DNA of 61,776 bases from Terriglobales bacterium (GTDB taxonomy: Bacteria; Acidobacteriota; Terriglobia; Terriglobales; Acidobacteriaceae). The position numbers were made by a program, and so were the translations under genes. The notes beneath the pieces were generated by a model that saw only the letters and a list, made by a program, of their open reading frames with translations, was not told where the DNA came from and did no database searches. Positions within the stretch are counted from its first letter, which is position 1, and each line of letters begins with the position of its first letter. Shown piece after piece: positions 1 to 9,001 of this stretch. The stretch spans positions 1 to 61,776 of the forward strand of contig DATMAB010000011.1 in the NCBI GenBank assembly GCA_035573675.1, written 5' to 3'.

Positions 1-348
1 ACCGGCCTGGTGCTTGCGCCGAACGCCACCGAGGAACAGTACCAGATGATGAAAGGCGTTCTGCTGGGCGTGGCTCATGAGGCGATGGGCGTGGCCGAGA
101 CCATCCGCAAGAACGATGCCGCCGCCGAGCAGCACTTCCGCAAGGCGACCGAGGTCAACCAGGCCAACCCCGACGCGCTCACCTGGCTGCGGCTGGCGCT
201 CGCTCTCGACCGTCAGAAGAAGTACGCCGAGGGCCTGAAGGCGGCCAGCCGCGCGGTGGAGATCGCCCAAGCGCAGGGCGGCGGCCAGGTGCACGAGATG
301 GCCAAGCAGGAACAAGCGCGGCTGACGCAATTGATCGGCACGAAGTAA
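1..348 (+). CDS. TPR-repeat protein, C-terminal part (cut by window edge)
   Basis: The reading frame is open from the first base of the window, so the true start lies upstream; an internal GTG at 10 is unlikely to be the start. The visible 115 residues are alpha-helical. They contain a tetratricopeptide-like pair, with the pattern AEQHFRKATEVNQANPDAL followed by LALALDRQKKYAEGLKAASR. TPR repeats are protein-protein interaction scaffolds, and the specific partner cannot be told from this fragment. It ends 25 bp before rnc on the same strand, so it may be the first visible gene of that transcription unit. Certain: it is coding and partial. Inferred: TPR identity, from pattern only. Confidence 0.7.
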   Translation, partial: TGLVLAPNATEEQYQMMKGVLLGVAHEAMGVAETIRKNDAAAEQHFRKATEVNQANPDALTWLRLALALDRQKKYAEGLKAASRAVEIAQAQGGGQVHEMAKQEQARLTQLIGTK

Positions 349-373
349 GGGCAACGGCCGACCCGGGTTGGCC

Positions 374-1156
374 ATGAAAGCAGGGGAAATCACGGCGCTG
401 GAGTCGGCGCTGGGGCATCGCTTCCGGCGCCGCGAACTGCTGGAGCAGGCGCTCACCCACGCCTCCTACGCGCACGAGGCGGAGTCGCGCGCTCCTTCCA
501 TGGGCGCGCCCGACAATGAGCAACTGGAATTCCTGGGCGATGCGGTTCTCGGTTTTCTGACCACCCAGGAGCTGTACCGGCGCTTTCCTGGCTTCCATGA
601 GGGAGAGCTCTCCAAGATGCGCGCTCACATGGTGAGCGCCCAGCAACTGGTCCACGTAGCCAACGACCTGGATTTGGGCCGCTACTTGCGGCTGGGGCGA
701 GGCGAGGAGAAGAGCGGCGGGCGCCACAAAGCCGCCCTCCTGGCCGACGCCCTGGAAGCGGTGCTGGCGGCGATGTACCTGGATGCCGGCCTGGCCAAGG
801 CCGAAGAGTTCGTGGTGCAGCGGGTCGTGTTGCCGGCCCTGGCGCGCCTGGAGCGCGAAACCGGGGCTGGCCTGCCGCCCACGGATCACAAGTCCGCTCT
901 GCAGGAGTTCCTGCAGGCCCAGGGTCGGCCGCACCCTCGCTACGTGCTGGTGGAGGAAACCGGACCCGACCATCGCAAAGTCTTCACGGTGGAGGTCCGC
1001 ATCCAATCCGGCGGGCGCGGCGCGGCAACCGCCTTCCAGGCGGAAGGACCGAGCAAGAAGACGGCGGAACAGCGCGCCGCCCGCCTGGCGCTGGAGCACC
1101 TGGCCGCAGCGGCACAAGCCAGCCCAACCCGGCGCGCGGGCACGAGTTCCCGATGA
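374..1156 (+). CDS. rnc: Ribonuclease III
   Basis: Endoribonuclease that cuts double-stranded RNA during rRNA processing and mRNA turnover in the cytoplasm. The 260-residue protein has the RNase III signature NEQLEFLGDAVL at residues 48-59, with the metal-binding Glu and Asp present, followed by a helical endonuclease domain. A C-terminal double-stranded RNA-binding domain covers about residues 168-238 (DHKSALQEFLQAQG onward). The length is slightly above the usual 220-250, mainly because of the C-terminal tail. ATG 374 is preferred over an in-frame TTG at 368, which would add two residues. The last bases overlap the ATG of the following signal peptidase gene (ATGA), indicating translational coupling. 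Confidence 0.96.
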   Translation: MKAGEITALESALGHRFRRRELLEQALTHASYAHEAESRAPSMGAPDNEQLEFLGDAVLGFLTTQELYRRFPGFHEGELSKMRAHMVSAQQLVHVANDLDLGRYLRLGRGEEKSGGRHKAALLADALEAVLAAMYLDAGLAKAEEFVVQRVVLPALARLERETGAGLPPTDHKSALQEFLQAQGRPHPRYVLVEETGPDHRKVFTVEVRIQSGGRGAATAFQAEGPSKKTAEQRAARLALEHLAAAAQASPTRRAGTSSR

Positions 1157-1908
1157 GCGAGCAACCGCACACTCACGAAGAATCCAGGGCCAGCGGATGG
1201 CCGGGTTCGGTGCAGTCGCTGGCCGAGACGGTGGTGATCGCCATCTTCATCATCACCTTCCTAGTGCAGGCCTTCCAGATCCCTTCCGAGTCCATGGAAA
1301 ACACGCTGCTGATCGGAGACTACCTGCTGGTGGACAAGGTGCATTTCGCCCAGGGCGGTCTGTGGGGAAACATCCTTCCGTACCGGCCGGTGAAGCGCGG
1401 CGACATCATCGTGTTCCGCTATCCGGTGCGGCCGACGGAGCACTTTGTCAAGCGGGTGGTCGCCGTGCCCGGCGACGAGGTGCGGCTGCACAACAAGCGG
1501 CTGCTGGTGAACGGCCAGCCGGTGCCCGAGGACTACGTGCTGCACAAGCTGCGCGGGCGCGACAGCTTCCGCGACAACTTCCCGGCCACGGACTTCTTCA
1601 CCTCCAGCATCGATGCCGGCTGGTTCCAGGAGATGCGCGGGCGGATCCGCAACGGCGGCATCGTGGTGCCTCCGGGCAAGTACTTCGTGCTGGGCGACAA
1701 TCGGGACGAGAGCCTGGACAGCCGCTACTGGGGATTCGTGCCGCGGGAGAACATCGTGGGCCGCCCCCTTCTCATCTACTGGTCGGTGAACGACAACGGC
1801 CAGGAACTGGCCGCGGTGCCCGATGGTACACTGTCTCGTCTTGCGTACGGGCTCGCTCACCTCTTCCAGAACACCCGCTGGGAACGGACCTTCCGCATCG
1901 TTCGTTAG
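1153..1908 (+). CDS. lepB: Signal peptidase I (first of two tandem copies)
   Basis: Membrane-anchored serine/lysine protease that removes signal peptides from exported proteins on the outer face of the inner membrane. The 251-residue protein has one N-terminal membrane segment at about residues 27-42. It carries the nucleophile box PSESMENTLL (Ser47), the general base Lys100 in HFVKRVVAVPGD, and the conserved GDNRDESLDSRYWGFVP box near residue 175. Its start overlaps the rnc stop. A second, clearly paralogous lepB follows 42 bp downstream. The two differ in the N-terminal extension and in the region between the Lys box and the GDNR box, so they may have different substrates; that last point is inference. 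Confidence 0.95.
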   Translation: MSEQPHTHEESRASGWPGSVQSLAETVVIAIFIITFLVQAFQIPSESMENTLLIGDYLLVDKVHFAQGGLWGNILPYRPVKRGDIIVFRYPVRPTEHFVKRVVAVPGDEVRLHNKRLLVNGQPVPEDYVLHKLRGRDSFRDNFPATDFFTSSIDAGWFQEMRGRIRNGGIVVPPGKYFVLGDNRDESLDSRYWGFVPRENIVGRPLLIYWSVNDNGQELAAVPDGTLSRLAYGLAHLFQNTRWERTFRIVR

Positions 1909-1950
1909 GGGCGGCGAGCACTCCTGCAGCGGGCGGAGAATACAGGCACA

Positions 1951-2703
1951 TTGAGCAAGAAGCAGAAGGAAGAAAAGCGGGGCGAAACCCCCATGGAGTT
2001 CGCCGGTTCGATGGCGGTCGTGCTGGTCACCGGCCTGTTCATCATCACCTTTATTTTCCAGGCCTTCGAGATACCTTCCAGCTCCATGGAGGAAACTTTG
2101 CTCATCGGCGACCACGTGTTTGTGGACCGGCTGGCGTACGCGCCGCCCACCCGGTGGGTGGGACCGTTGTTGCCCTACCGGGAGCTGCGGCGCCGTGACA
2201 TCGTGGTGTTCCTGTCGCCGGCTGAATCCGGGCTCTACGTGGTGAAGCGCGTGATCGGCCTGCCGGGCGACCGCATCCGCCTGCAGAACGGCGTGGTCTA
2301 CTTGAACGGTGTCCGGCAGGATGAGCCGTACGTCGTCCGCCACGGCGATTATCGTCCTTACCGGGACGACTTTCCGTCGGTCTCCATGCCCAGCGGCGCC
2401 ACCACGCCGGAGTGGTACCTGGAGATGCCTTCGCACATCGACGGCGGCGAACTGGTGGTGCCCGAGGACCACTATTTCATGATGGGCGACAACCGGGACG
2501 CCAGCTACGACAGCCGCTTCTGGGGCTTTGTGCCGCGCGAGCACGTCATCGGCCGGCCCATGATCATCTATTGGTCCTTTGAGACGCCGCCCGGCCAGTA
2601 CCTGAAGACGGCTCCCGGCGAGCGTCTGCGCTACCTGTTCCACGTCGTCATCCATTTCTTCGACCAGACGCGCTGGCGGCGGACTTTCCACGTGGTGCGC
2701 TGA
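1951..2703 (+). CDS. lepB: Signal peptidase I (second tandem copy)
   Basis: Type I signal peptidase paralogue of the preceding gene. It shows one membrane segment at about residues 22-40, the catalytic box PSSSMEETLL (Ser45), Lys99 in VVKRVIGLPGD, and the box MGDNRDASYDSRFWGFVP. Both catalytic residues are intact, so it should be active. The chosen start is TTG at 1951, which gives a lysine-rich N terminus (MSKKQKEEKR). An ATG at 1993 would remove 14 residues and is the alternative; no strong ribosome-binding site separates the two. The stop TGA overlaps the start of the AsmA-like gene by one base, so the three genes are probably co-translated. Confidence 0.93.
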   Translation: MSKKQKEEKRGETPMEFAGSMAVVLVTGLFIITFIFQAFEIPSSSMEETLLIGDHVFVDRLAYAPPTRWVGPLLPYRELRRRDIVVFLSPAESGLYVVKRVIGLPGDRIRLQNGVVYLNGVRQDEPYVVRHGDYRPYRDDFPSVSMPSGATTPEWYLEMPSHIDGGELVVPEDHYFMMGDNRDASYDSRFWGFVPREHVIGRPMIIYWSFETPPGQYLKTAPGERLRYLFHVVIHFFDQTRWRRTFHVVR

Positions 2704-5231
2704 TGCCCGGCCAAAGCAAGCGACGGCGGCTGGCGCTCGGCCTGGCCGCGACAGCCCTGGCCGCATTGCTGCTGCCCCCCTACGTCAACGCCAACCGCTT
2801 CAAGGGACGGCTGGTGGCGGCGATGGAAGCGGCGCTGGGCCGCTCCGTCCGGGTGGATGAGATCCGCCTGCACCTGCTGCCGCGCCCGGGCTTCGACCTG
2901 CGCAATCTGGTGATCGGCGACGACCCGGCGTTCAGCGCGGAGCCCATGCTGCGCGCTGATGAGGTCACGGCCGCGCTGCGCCTGACCTCGCTCTGGCGCG
3001 GGCGCCTGGAAATCGCCCAGCTCAGCCTGGATTCGCCCAGCCTCAACCTGGTGCGTTCGCCCGAGGGCCGCTGGAACCTGGAAGCGCTGATGGCGCGCGC
3101 CGCCGAAACCCCTTCGGCGCCCACGGCGCTGCCTAGGCCCGAGAGCCGGCCGCGCTTCCCCTACATCGAGGCGGAGAACGGCCGCATCAACTTCAAGCTC
3201 GGACAGGAAAAAAAAGCGCTGGCCCTGGCCGACGCCGACTTCGCCCTGTGGCTGGAATCCGAAAAGGAGTGGGGCATGCGCTTGGAGGCGCGCCCGGTGC
3301 GCACCGATATGAACCTGGGCGACACCGGCGAGCTTCGCATTGCGGGCACGTTAGGACGCGCCGCTGCGCCGGGTGAGCGTCCGCTGCGTCTTTCCGTCCG
3401 GCTGGAAAAAGCGCAACTGGGCCAGCTCTCGGCACTCATCTGGGGGCGGGACCGCGGCTGGCGCGGCGCCCTCGACGCGCGCGCCTCTTTCGCCGGAACG
3501 CCCAACCATCTGCGCCTGGGCGCGGAAGCCGAACTGCGCGACTTCCGCCGCTATGACATCGTAGCCGGCGAGGGGCTGCGCGGGCGTGTGCGCTGTTCGG
3601 CCGCATACCGCGGCGCTTCCGATACGCTCAGCGACGTGGACTGCCTGGCCCCGGTGGGAGAGGGCGACATCGCCGTGCGCGGCATGGTGGGCGGGCTCTT
3701 CGGTGAGCGCCGCTACGACCTGAGTCTCGCCGCCCGCGGAGTGCCCGCCGCTTCCCTGGCGCAGGTCCTGCGCCGCGCCAAACGCGACTTGCCGGGTGAT
3801 TTCGCGGCCGCCGGCGAACTGAACGCCGCTTTCACCCTGCGCTCTTCGGAGGAATCCGGCCTGCCGTCGTGGGCCGGCGGGGGCTCCATAGCCGGACTGC
3901 GGGTGCGCTCCGCGCTGCTCGACCCCGAACTCTCCGTTCCGGATGTGCGTTTCCTGGTGGAGAACCCGGCGCCGCCGAAACCCACCCTCCGCACGCGGGC
4001 TGCGCGCACCGACATTGTTTCCGAACCGCGGCTCAGCCTGCAGCCGCTGCTCATGAATCTCGGCGGGGGAGCGCCGGTCGAGGTGGCAGGATTCTTCTCC
4101 GCGTCCGGATACCGGGTGAGTGTGCGGGGCATGGCCGACATTACGCGGCTCACACGCGTGGCCCGTGCCTTCGGGGTGGAGGCCCCCCTGCTCGATGCCA
4201 GCGGATCGGCGCGCGTGGACCTGGCAGCCGCCGGGCCGTGGGCGGAGTTCGCACCTGCCACGGTGACGGGAACGGCGCAGGTGCGCCGCGTCACCCTGCG
4301 GCTGAGCGGGATCGCTGAACCCGTGGAAGTGTCTGCGGCCGACCTGCGGCTCTCGCCTGAGACGGTGGAACTGCGGCATCTCGCGCTTTCCGTCCCAGCG
4401 GCGCGTCTGAGCCTGACCGGCGAAGCCAGCCGCAGCCGCAACTGTGAACCCGGCTGCCCGGTGCGCTTCACGCTCCACGCTCCCGACATCGCTTTCGACG
4501 AATTGAACCGCCTGTTGAACCCGCAGGTCCATCAGAGGCGCTGGTTCCAGTTCGGCGGACAGCGGGAAGAACCGAGCGTCTTTTCCGATCTGAGTGCCCA
4601 GGGCCGCATCACGGCGGGCCGCGTGCTGATCAAGTCGGTGGCTGCGCAACGCGTGAGCGTGACCGCTCGCCTGGCCGGGGGCCGGCTCGAGCTCGAGGAA
4701 CTGCGTGGCGAACTGCTGGGCGGGCGCCACGAGGGCGTCTGGCACGCCGACTTCACCGGACCCCAGCCGCTCTACTCGGCGGCGGGCCGACTCACCGGAA
4801 TCGCACTCGAGCAGGTAGGCCGCCTGATGCACGACCCCTGGGCGACCGGGCACGTCTCGGCCCGTTACGAGCTGACCACGGCCGGCAGCGCCGCGCCCGC
4901 GCTGGTGCAATCCGCGTCCGGAGAAGTGGAGTTCGACTGGCGTGACGGCGCGATGGCGCGGCTGCTTCTGCCCGCCTCCCCGGCTCCCATGCGGCTGCGG
5001 CGATTCACAGGAAAGCTGGCATTACGCGACGGCATTCTCACGTTCCCCGAAGCCCAGCTCGAAACCGCCGGCGGTACCTACACGGTGACCGGCACGGCGT
5101 CATTGGCGCGCCAGCTCGACCTGCGGCTCGTCCGGGACGAGGCCCACGGCTTCGCGGTCACCGGCACGCTGGCCGCGCCGCGCGTGGCTCCGCTGCCCGT
5201 GCCCGCCACCCGGGCTGCTGTGCTGCCCTAG
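2703..5231 (+). CDS. AsmA-family envelope protein
   Basis: Large (842-residue) protein with an N-terminal signal-anchor (LALGLAATALAALLLPPYVN) followed by an AsmA-type domain. That domain has the pattern NRFKGRLVAAMEAALGRSV, then HLLPRPGFDLRNLVIGD and alternating hydrophobic beta-strands. AsmA-like proteins are inner-membrane-anchored, mostly periplasmic beta-rich proteins, implicated in outer-membrane lipid transport and assembly in diderm bacteria. The rest of the chain is beta-strand-rich with low cysteine content, ending in a second AsmA-like block (about residues 700-830). Its position directly downstream of two signal peptidases, overlapping lepB by one base, fits an envelope-biogenesis operon. 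The precise lipid or protein substrate is unknown. Confidence 0.8.
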   Translation: MPGQSKRRRLALGLAATALAALLLPPYVNANRFKGRLVAAMEAALGRSVRVDEIRLHLLPRPGFDLRNLVIGDDPAFSAEPMLRADEVTAALRLTSLWRGRLEIAQLSLDSPSLNLVRSPEGRWNLEALMARAAETPSAPTALPRPESRPRFPYIEAENGRINFKLGQEKKALALADADFALWLESEKEWGMRLEARPVRTDMNLGDTGELRIAGTLGRAAAPGERPLRLSVRLEKAQLGQLSALIWGRDRGWRGALDARASFAGTPNHLRLGAEAELRDFRRYDIVAGEGLRGRVRCSAAYRGASDTLSDVDCLAPVGEGDIAVRGMVGGLFGERRYDLSLAARGVPAASLAQVLRRAKRDLPGDFAAAGELNAAFTLRSSEESGLPSWAGGGSIAGLRVRSALLDPELSVPDVRFLVENPAPPKPTLRTRAARTDIVSEPRLSLQPLLMNLGGGAPVEVAGFFSASGYRVSVRGMADITRLTRVARAFGVEAPLLDASGSARVDLAAAGPWAEFAPATVTGTAQVRRVTLRLSGIAEPVEVSAADLRLSPETVELRHLALSVPAARLSLTGEASRSRNCEPGCPVRFTLHAPDIAFDELNRLLNPQVHQRRWFQFGGQREEPSVFSDLSAQGRITAGRVLIKSVAAQRVSVTARLAGGRLELEELRGELLGGRHEGVWHADFTGPQPLYSAAGRLTGIALEQVGRLMHDPWATGHVSARYELTTAGSAAPALVQSASGEVEFDWRDGAMARLLLPASPAPMRLRRFTGKLALRDGILTFPEAQLETAGGTYTVTGTASLARQLDLRLVRDEAHGFAVTGTLAAPRVAPLPVPATRAAVLP

Positions 5232-5261
5232 CGGGTTTGGACTTCGGCCCCGCCTCCAGTA

Positions 5262-5288
5262 GCCTGCTTATCGCCTGTCGCCTGTGCC
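5262..5288. repeat. Degenerate short-unit intergenic repeat
   Basis: Quasi-tandem phrase built on cgcctgt/cgctta units, in the 128-bp gap between the AsmA-like gene and the acyltransferase. It belongs to the class of low-complexity intergenic phrases found in many gaps of this window. Confidence 0.45.
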
Positions 5289-5359
5289 TTCCCAGCTAAG
5301 GCAACCCAATCCGGCGCCCTCCCGCACTTTGTTATTCTTGAGGTTTTGGGAGAAACGCC

Positions 5360-6172
5360 ATGCCTCGCTTCGAGTACCGCGACCTCCATCCCACGCCGGA
5401 TGCCGAGAAGCTCTTCCTCGAGTGGATCGAGCGGCTGGACGCCGAGTTCATCAACCGGGACCACCAGCATCGCAGCCAGGTTGTCCGCGACGCGCTGCAC
5501 CAGCTTTACCTGGGCCGGCCCTACGAGCCGCCGGACCCCGGAGCGCCGCTGGCCCAGCAGGCCCTGGTGCATTCGTTCGATCCGCGCAACGCCACGCTGG
5601 AGCCGGAGTACTACGGCGACGTGGACGCGGCCAGGTACGCCGAGCGCAAGCCGCTCATCTGGTTCTGGATGATGTTCGACCGCTCCCCCGTGGGCCTGAA
5701 CCACTGGCTGGGCTTCCGCGTGCGCGCCATGCTGGCGCGCCACGTCTTCAAGCACTGCGGCAAGAACGTGAAGATCTTCCACGGCGTCGAGGTCTCGTTC
5801 GGCTATAACCTCACCGTGGAGGACAACTGCACCATCCACAAGTACGTGCTGCTCGACGACCGCGGCGAGATCGTCATTCATCAGGGATGCTCCATCTCCG
5901 ACTACGCCAACGTGTATTCGCACGCCCATGACCTGAATGACGGCATGATCGTCACCAACCACCGCACCGAGATCGGACCGCGCGCCCGCATCACCTACCA
6001 CGCCACCGTCCTGAGCGGCGTGCGCGTGGGCGAGCACGGCATCGTGGGCTCGCTCGGGGTCGCCGCCAAGGATGTCGATCCGTACCACGTCACCGCCGGC
6101 ATCCCCGCCAAGACCATCAAGGTGAAGTCCATCGCCCCTGAGGAGGTGCGCAAAGCGGCGGGCAAGACGTGA
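5360..6172 (+). CDS. Left-handed beta-helix (hexapeptide) acyltransferase
   Basis: The 270-residue protein has a C-terminal half (about residues 130-250) of hexapeptide-repeat strands such as ITVEDNC-like and VIHQGCSISDYANVYSHAHD. It ends in AGIPAKTIKVKS, the typical closing turn of LbH acyltransferases (maltose/galactoside O-acetyltransferase-like). The conserved His in YSHAHDL is a candidate catalytic base. The N-terminal 130 residues are not a standard hexapeptide domain and include a hydrophobic stretch (PLIWFWMMFDRSPVG), suggesting membrane proximity. Such enzymes acylate sugars, lipid precursors or small molecules; the substrate cannot be told here. The ATG is preceded by GGAGA at 5349-5353. 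Confidence 0.75.
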   Translation: MPRFEYRDLHPTPDAEKLFLEWIERLDAEFINRDHQHRSQVVRDALHQLYLGRPYEPPDPGAPLAQQALVHSFDPRNATLEPEYYGDVDAARYAERKPLIWFWMMFDRSPVGLNHWLGFRVRAMLARHVFKHCGKNVKIFHGVEVSFGYNLTVEDNCTIHKYVLLDDRGEIVIHQGCSISDYANVYSHAHDLNDGMIVTNHRTEIGPRARITYHATVLSGVRVGEHGIVGSLGVAAKDVDPYHVTAGIPAKTIKVKSIAPEEVRKAAGKT

Positions 6173-6233
6173 GGATCGGTCCGTCGGGCCGTCCGCTCAT
6201 CCCCAGGCTGCGTGGTATCCTCACTTGGCCATC

Positions 6234-6923
6234 ATGAATCTTGAGCAAGTCGGCATCGTCTTCCAGATCATCGTGTTCCTGTTCGCCATCAGCTTTCATG
6301 AGTCGGCGCATGCCTTCACGGCCTGGAAGTGCGGTGATCCGACCGCCTACATGCTGGGACGCGTGACCCTCAACCCGTTGAAACATATCGACCCGGTGGG
6401 TACGGTGATTCTCCCCGGAATCGCCCTGCTGACCGGCCTGCCCGTCATCGGCTGGGCCAAGCCTACGCCCGTGAACCCGCTCAACTTCAAGAACGAGGTG
6501 CGGGATGACATCCTCACCTCGGTCGCCGGCCCCATCAGCAATGTCCTGGTGGCCGCCGGCGCGGTGACCATGATGGCCGGCATCGGGTTCCTTTCCGCCG
6601 ACGGCCGCAACCTGGTGCGCGGACTGGCCGGCGACTTCCCCATTTCAGTGGCGCAGACGTCGCTGTGGGTGCCGGTCGTCGTGCTGCTCTACCAGGCGAT
6701 GCTGATCAACCTGCTGCTGGCGGTGTTCAACCTCATCCCCATCCCGCCGCTGGATGGCAGCCACGTGCTCCGCCACCTCCTGCCCGATTCGCTGCGCCAG
6801 ATCTACGACGCCCTCGGCTGGGTCGGCCTGGTGCTGCTGTTCCTGGTCGGCGGAAGGATCGTGTTCACGCTGTTGCGACCCGTGCTGCGCTTCTTTGACG
6901 CGCTCCTGCTCCTGCTCGTATGA
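6234..6923 (+). CDS. Site-2-type intramembrane zinc metalloprotease (M50)
   Basis: Short M50 protease of about 229 residues with several membrane segments. The zinc motif HESAH lies near residue 22 in the first membrane helix (AISFHESAHAF). The second metal-binding motif is NLIPIPPLDGSHVL near residue 165. The family cleaves transmembrane helices in regulated intramembrane proteolysis. This compact form without a PDZ domain resembles the YwhC/Rv-type subfamily, whose substrates are largely unknown. ATG 6234 is preferred over an in-frame TTG at 6225. The stop overlaps the trpS start (ATGA), a pairing also seen in other bacterial genomes from general knowledge. Confidence 0.9.
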   Translation: MNLEQVGIVFQIIVFLFAISFHESAHAFTAWKCGDPTAYMLGRVTLNPLKHIDPVGTVILPGIALLTGLPVIGWAKPTPVNPLNFKNEVRDDILTSVAGPISNVLVAAGAVTMMAGIGFLSADGRNLVRGLAGDFPISVAQTSLWVPVVVLLYQAMLINLLLAVFNLIPIPPLDGSHVLRHLLPDSLRQIYDALGWVGLVLLFLVGGRIVFTLLRPVLRFFDALLLLLV

Positions 6924-7981
6924 CACCGGCCAACAAGAACCGCAAGCGTCCCCGCGTGCTCAGCGGCATGCGTCCCACCGGCAAGCTGCACCTGGGCAAC
7001 TTTGTGGGCGCGCTGGATAACTGGGTCCGCCTGCAGAAGGATTACGACTGCTTCTTTTTCGTGGCCGACTGGCATGCGCTCACGACCGACTACGCCGATA
7101 CCTCCCAGGTGAAGCGCAATTCGGTGGAGGTGCTGCTGGACTGGCTGGCCGCCGGCCTCGATCCCAAGCAGTGCACCATGTTCATCCAGTCGCACGTGCC
7201 GCAGCACGCCGAGCTGCACCTGCTGTTCTCCATGATTACCCCGCTGGGCTGGCTGGAGCGCGTCCCGACCTACAAGGAGCAGCGGGAGAACATCCGCGAC
7301 AAGGACCTCTCGACCTACGGCTTCCTCGGCTACCCGCTGCTGCAGTCCGCCGACATCCTCATCTACCAGGCCGACTACGTGCCCGTGGGCGAAGACCAGG
7401 CGCCGCACATCGAGCTCACGCGCGAGGTCGCGCGCCGCTTCAACGCTTTCTACGGCGGCAAGCGCGGCTGGTCGTTCCCCGAGCCCCAGACGCTGTTCAC
7501 GCCCTCACCCAAGCTGCCCGGCACCGACGGCCGCAAGATGTCGAAGTCCTACGACAACGTCATCCTGATGACTGAGCCGGAAGATTCGCTGCGCGCCAAG
7601 CTCAAGACCATGGTCACCGATCCGGCGCGGGTGCGCCGCAGCGATCCCGGCAATCCCGACGTCTGCCCGGTGGGCGATCTGCACAAGCTGTTCAGCTCGC
7701 AGGAGACCCTGGCCAAGGTCTACGAAGGCTGCCGCTCCGCGGGCATCGGCTGCATCGAGTGCAAGGCGTGGGCCGCGGACGCGCTCGTGCAGGTGCTGGC
7801 GCCCATGCAGGAGCGCCGCCGCAAATACGAAGAAAAGCCGCGCCTCGCCTGGGACATCCTGGAGGAAGGTTCCACCCGCGCCGCGCGCGCCGCCGAGGCC
7901 ACCATGCAGCAGGTGCGCGCCGCCATGGGCATGTCGCCGGAGTACGAACCTCCGGATTCCGGCAAGACAGCGGGCAAATAA
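6920..7981 (+). CDS. trpS: Tryptophanyl-tRNA synthetase
   Basis: Class I aminoacyl-tRNA synthetase that charges tRNA-Trp in the cytoplasm. The 353-residue protein shows the HIGH-equivalent PTGKLHLGN at residues 19-27 and KMSKS at residues 206-210. Between them is the Rossmann fold, including PLLQSADILIYQADYVPVGEDQ, the tryptophan-site region. Length is normal for the family. The start ATG overlaps the stop of the M50 protease gene, and scpA follows after 31 bp. This gives an operon of protease, trpS and scpA that is typical of several bacterial phyla. Nothing unusual is seen in the active site. Confidence 0.97.
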   Translation: MTPANKNRKRPRVLSGMRPTGKLHLGNFVGALDNWVRLQKDYDCFFFVADWHALTTDYADTSQVKRNSVEVLLDWLAAGLDPKQCTMFIQSHVPQHAELHLLFSMITPLGWLERVPTYKEQRENIRDKDLSTYGFLGYPLLQSADILIYQADYVPVGEDQAPHIELTREVARRFNAFYGGKRGWSFPEPQTLFTPSPKLPGTDGRKMSKSYDNVILMTEPEDSLRAKLKTMVTDPARVRRSDPGNPDVCPVGDLHKLFSSQETLAKVYEGCRSAGIGCIECKAWAADALVQVLAPMQERRRKYEEKPRLAWDILEEGSTRAARAAEATMQQVRAAMGMSPEYEPPDSGKTAGK

Positions 7982-8012
7982 TGCCGGCACGCCGGCCACG
8001 AATCACCCTACA

Positions 8013-8840
8013 ATGAACCGGATGCCCGAGCCGCCCGAATCCACGCCCCGCCCGCCCGCCGAAGCCAGCGATTTCCCGTTCGCGGTGACCATCGGGCAGG
8101 TGTACGACGGCCCGCTCGACCTGCTGCTCGACCTCATCCGCAAGCAGGACATCAACATCTATGACATCCCCATCGCGCAGATCACCGCGCAGTATCTCGC
8201 CTACGTCGAGCAGATGAAGCAGCTCGACGTGAACGTGGCTGCGGAGTTCATCTACATGGCGGCCATGCTCATCCACATCAAGTCGCGGATGCTGCTGCCG
8301 CGCGATCCCAACGCGCCCCCGGAGGAGCAGGAAGACCCGCGCGCCGAGCTGGTCTATCGCCTGCTCGAGCATGAAAAGTTCAAGACCGCGGCGCAGATGC
8401 TTCTGCAGAAGCAGCAGATCGAAAGCGCCACCTGGTCGAACCCGGCGCAGAAGGACTTCGAGGAAGCCGAGGGCACGGAGCCGGAACTGGCCGCCGACGT
8501 CGTGGACCTGGTGCGCACGTTTCAGACCATCCTCGAACGCGCCCGCAATCGCCCCGTGCTGGAAGTGGACGAGGACGCGGTCACGGTCTCGCAGATGATC
8601 GACTACCTGCGCCGCCGCCTGCTGCTCGAAGACCGCGCCCTGCGCCTTACCAGCCTGCTGCAGCCGCTGCGCTCGCGCAAGGCTCTGGTCTGCGCGTTCC
8701 TGGCGCTCTTGGAACTGGTCCGCCTGCAGGCCATCCTGCTGCGCCAGGACCGCACTTTCGGCGAGATCTACGTGAAGAAGCACGAGATGTTCGACACCGT
8801 GCTCAGCGACGGCGCCGCCGTGCGCGACGATTGGAGGTAA
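8013..8840 (+). CDS. scpA: Segregation and condensation protein A
   Basis: Kleisin subunit of the SMC-ScpAB condensin, which bridges the SMC heads for chromosome organisation. The 275-residue protein has the N-terminal kleisin motif VYDGPLDLLLDLIRKQDINI at about residues 30-49. The helical middle contains AAMLIHIKSRMLLP, and the C-terminal winged-helix part contains KALVCAFLALLELVRLQ, all characteristic of ScpA. It is followed by scpB on the same strand after a 161-bp gap. That gap is wider than usual for this pair and is filled with two dispersed repeats. No smc gene is in the window. Confidence 0.95.
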   Translation: MNRMPEPPESTPRPPAEASDFPFAVTIGQVYDGPLDLLLDLIRKQDINIYDIPIAQITAQYLAYVEQMKQLDVNVAAEFIYMAAMLIHIKSRMLLPRDPNAPPEEQEDPRAELVYRLLEHEKFKTAAQMLLQKQQIESATWSNPAQKDFEEAEGTEPELAADVVDLVRTFQTILERARNRPVLEVDEDAVTVSQMIDYLRRRLLLEDRALRLTSLLQPLRSRKALVCAFLALLELVRLQAILLRQDRTFGEIYVKKHEMFDTVLSDGAAVRDDWR

Positions 8841-8847
8841 AGAGCGT

Positions 8848-8880
8848 GCCGCGGATCAACGCGGAGGAACACGGATTTGG
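8848..8880. repeat. CCGCGGAT...ACGCGGA dispersed repeat
   Basis: Copy of a short repeat family with core gccgcggatcaacgcggagg then aacacggat. Other copies lie at 11753-11775, 16596-16624 (reverse), 32382-32402 and 32736-32766. All are intergenic. Confidence 0.55.
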
Positions 8881-8910
8881 AAAGCATGCATGGTAAGGAA
8901 AACCAAACTG

Positions 8911-8984
8911 CCGTCATCCTGAGCGCAGGAGGGCTCCCGCGCGCATTCACCAGCGCGGGAAACCGGAGCGAAGGACCTGGGTTT
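8911..8984. repeat. TCATCCTGAGCG-type dispersed repeat, long form
   Basis: Begins cgtcatcctgagcg and ends gcgaaggacctgggttt. By eye it is highly similar over its full length to 9696-9770, which lies 785 bp away on the other side of scpB. Shorter or reversed forms occur elsewhere in the window. Confidence 0.7.
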
Positions 8985-9001
8985 TCGGCAGGGAGAACCG
9001 A

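Noticed and set aside
179-1117. Long minus-strand open frame opposite rnc
   Set aside because: It is antisense to the clearly conserved rnc, has no recognisable motif and is rich in Arg/Ala/Gln as expected for an out-of-frame reading of GC-rich DNA.
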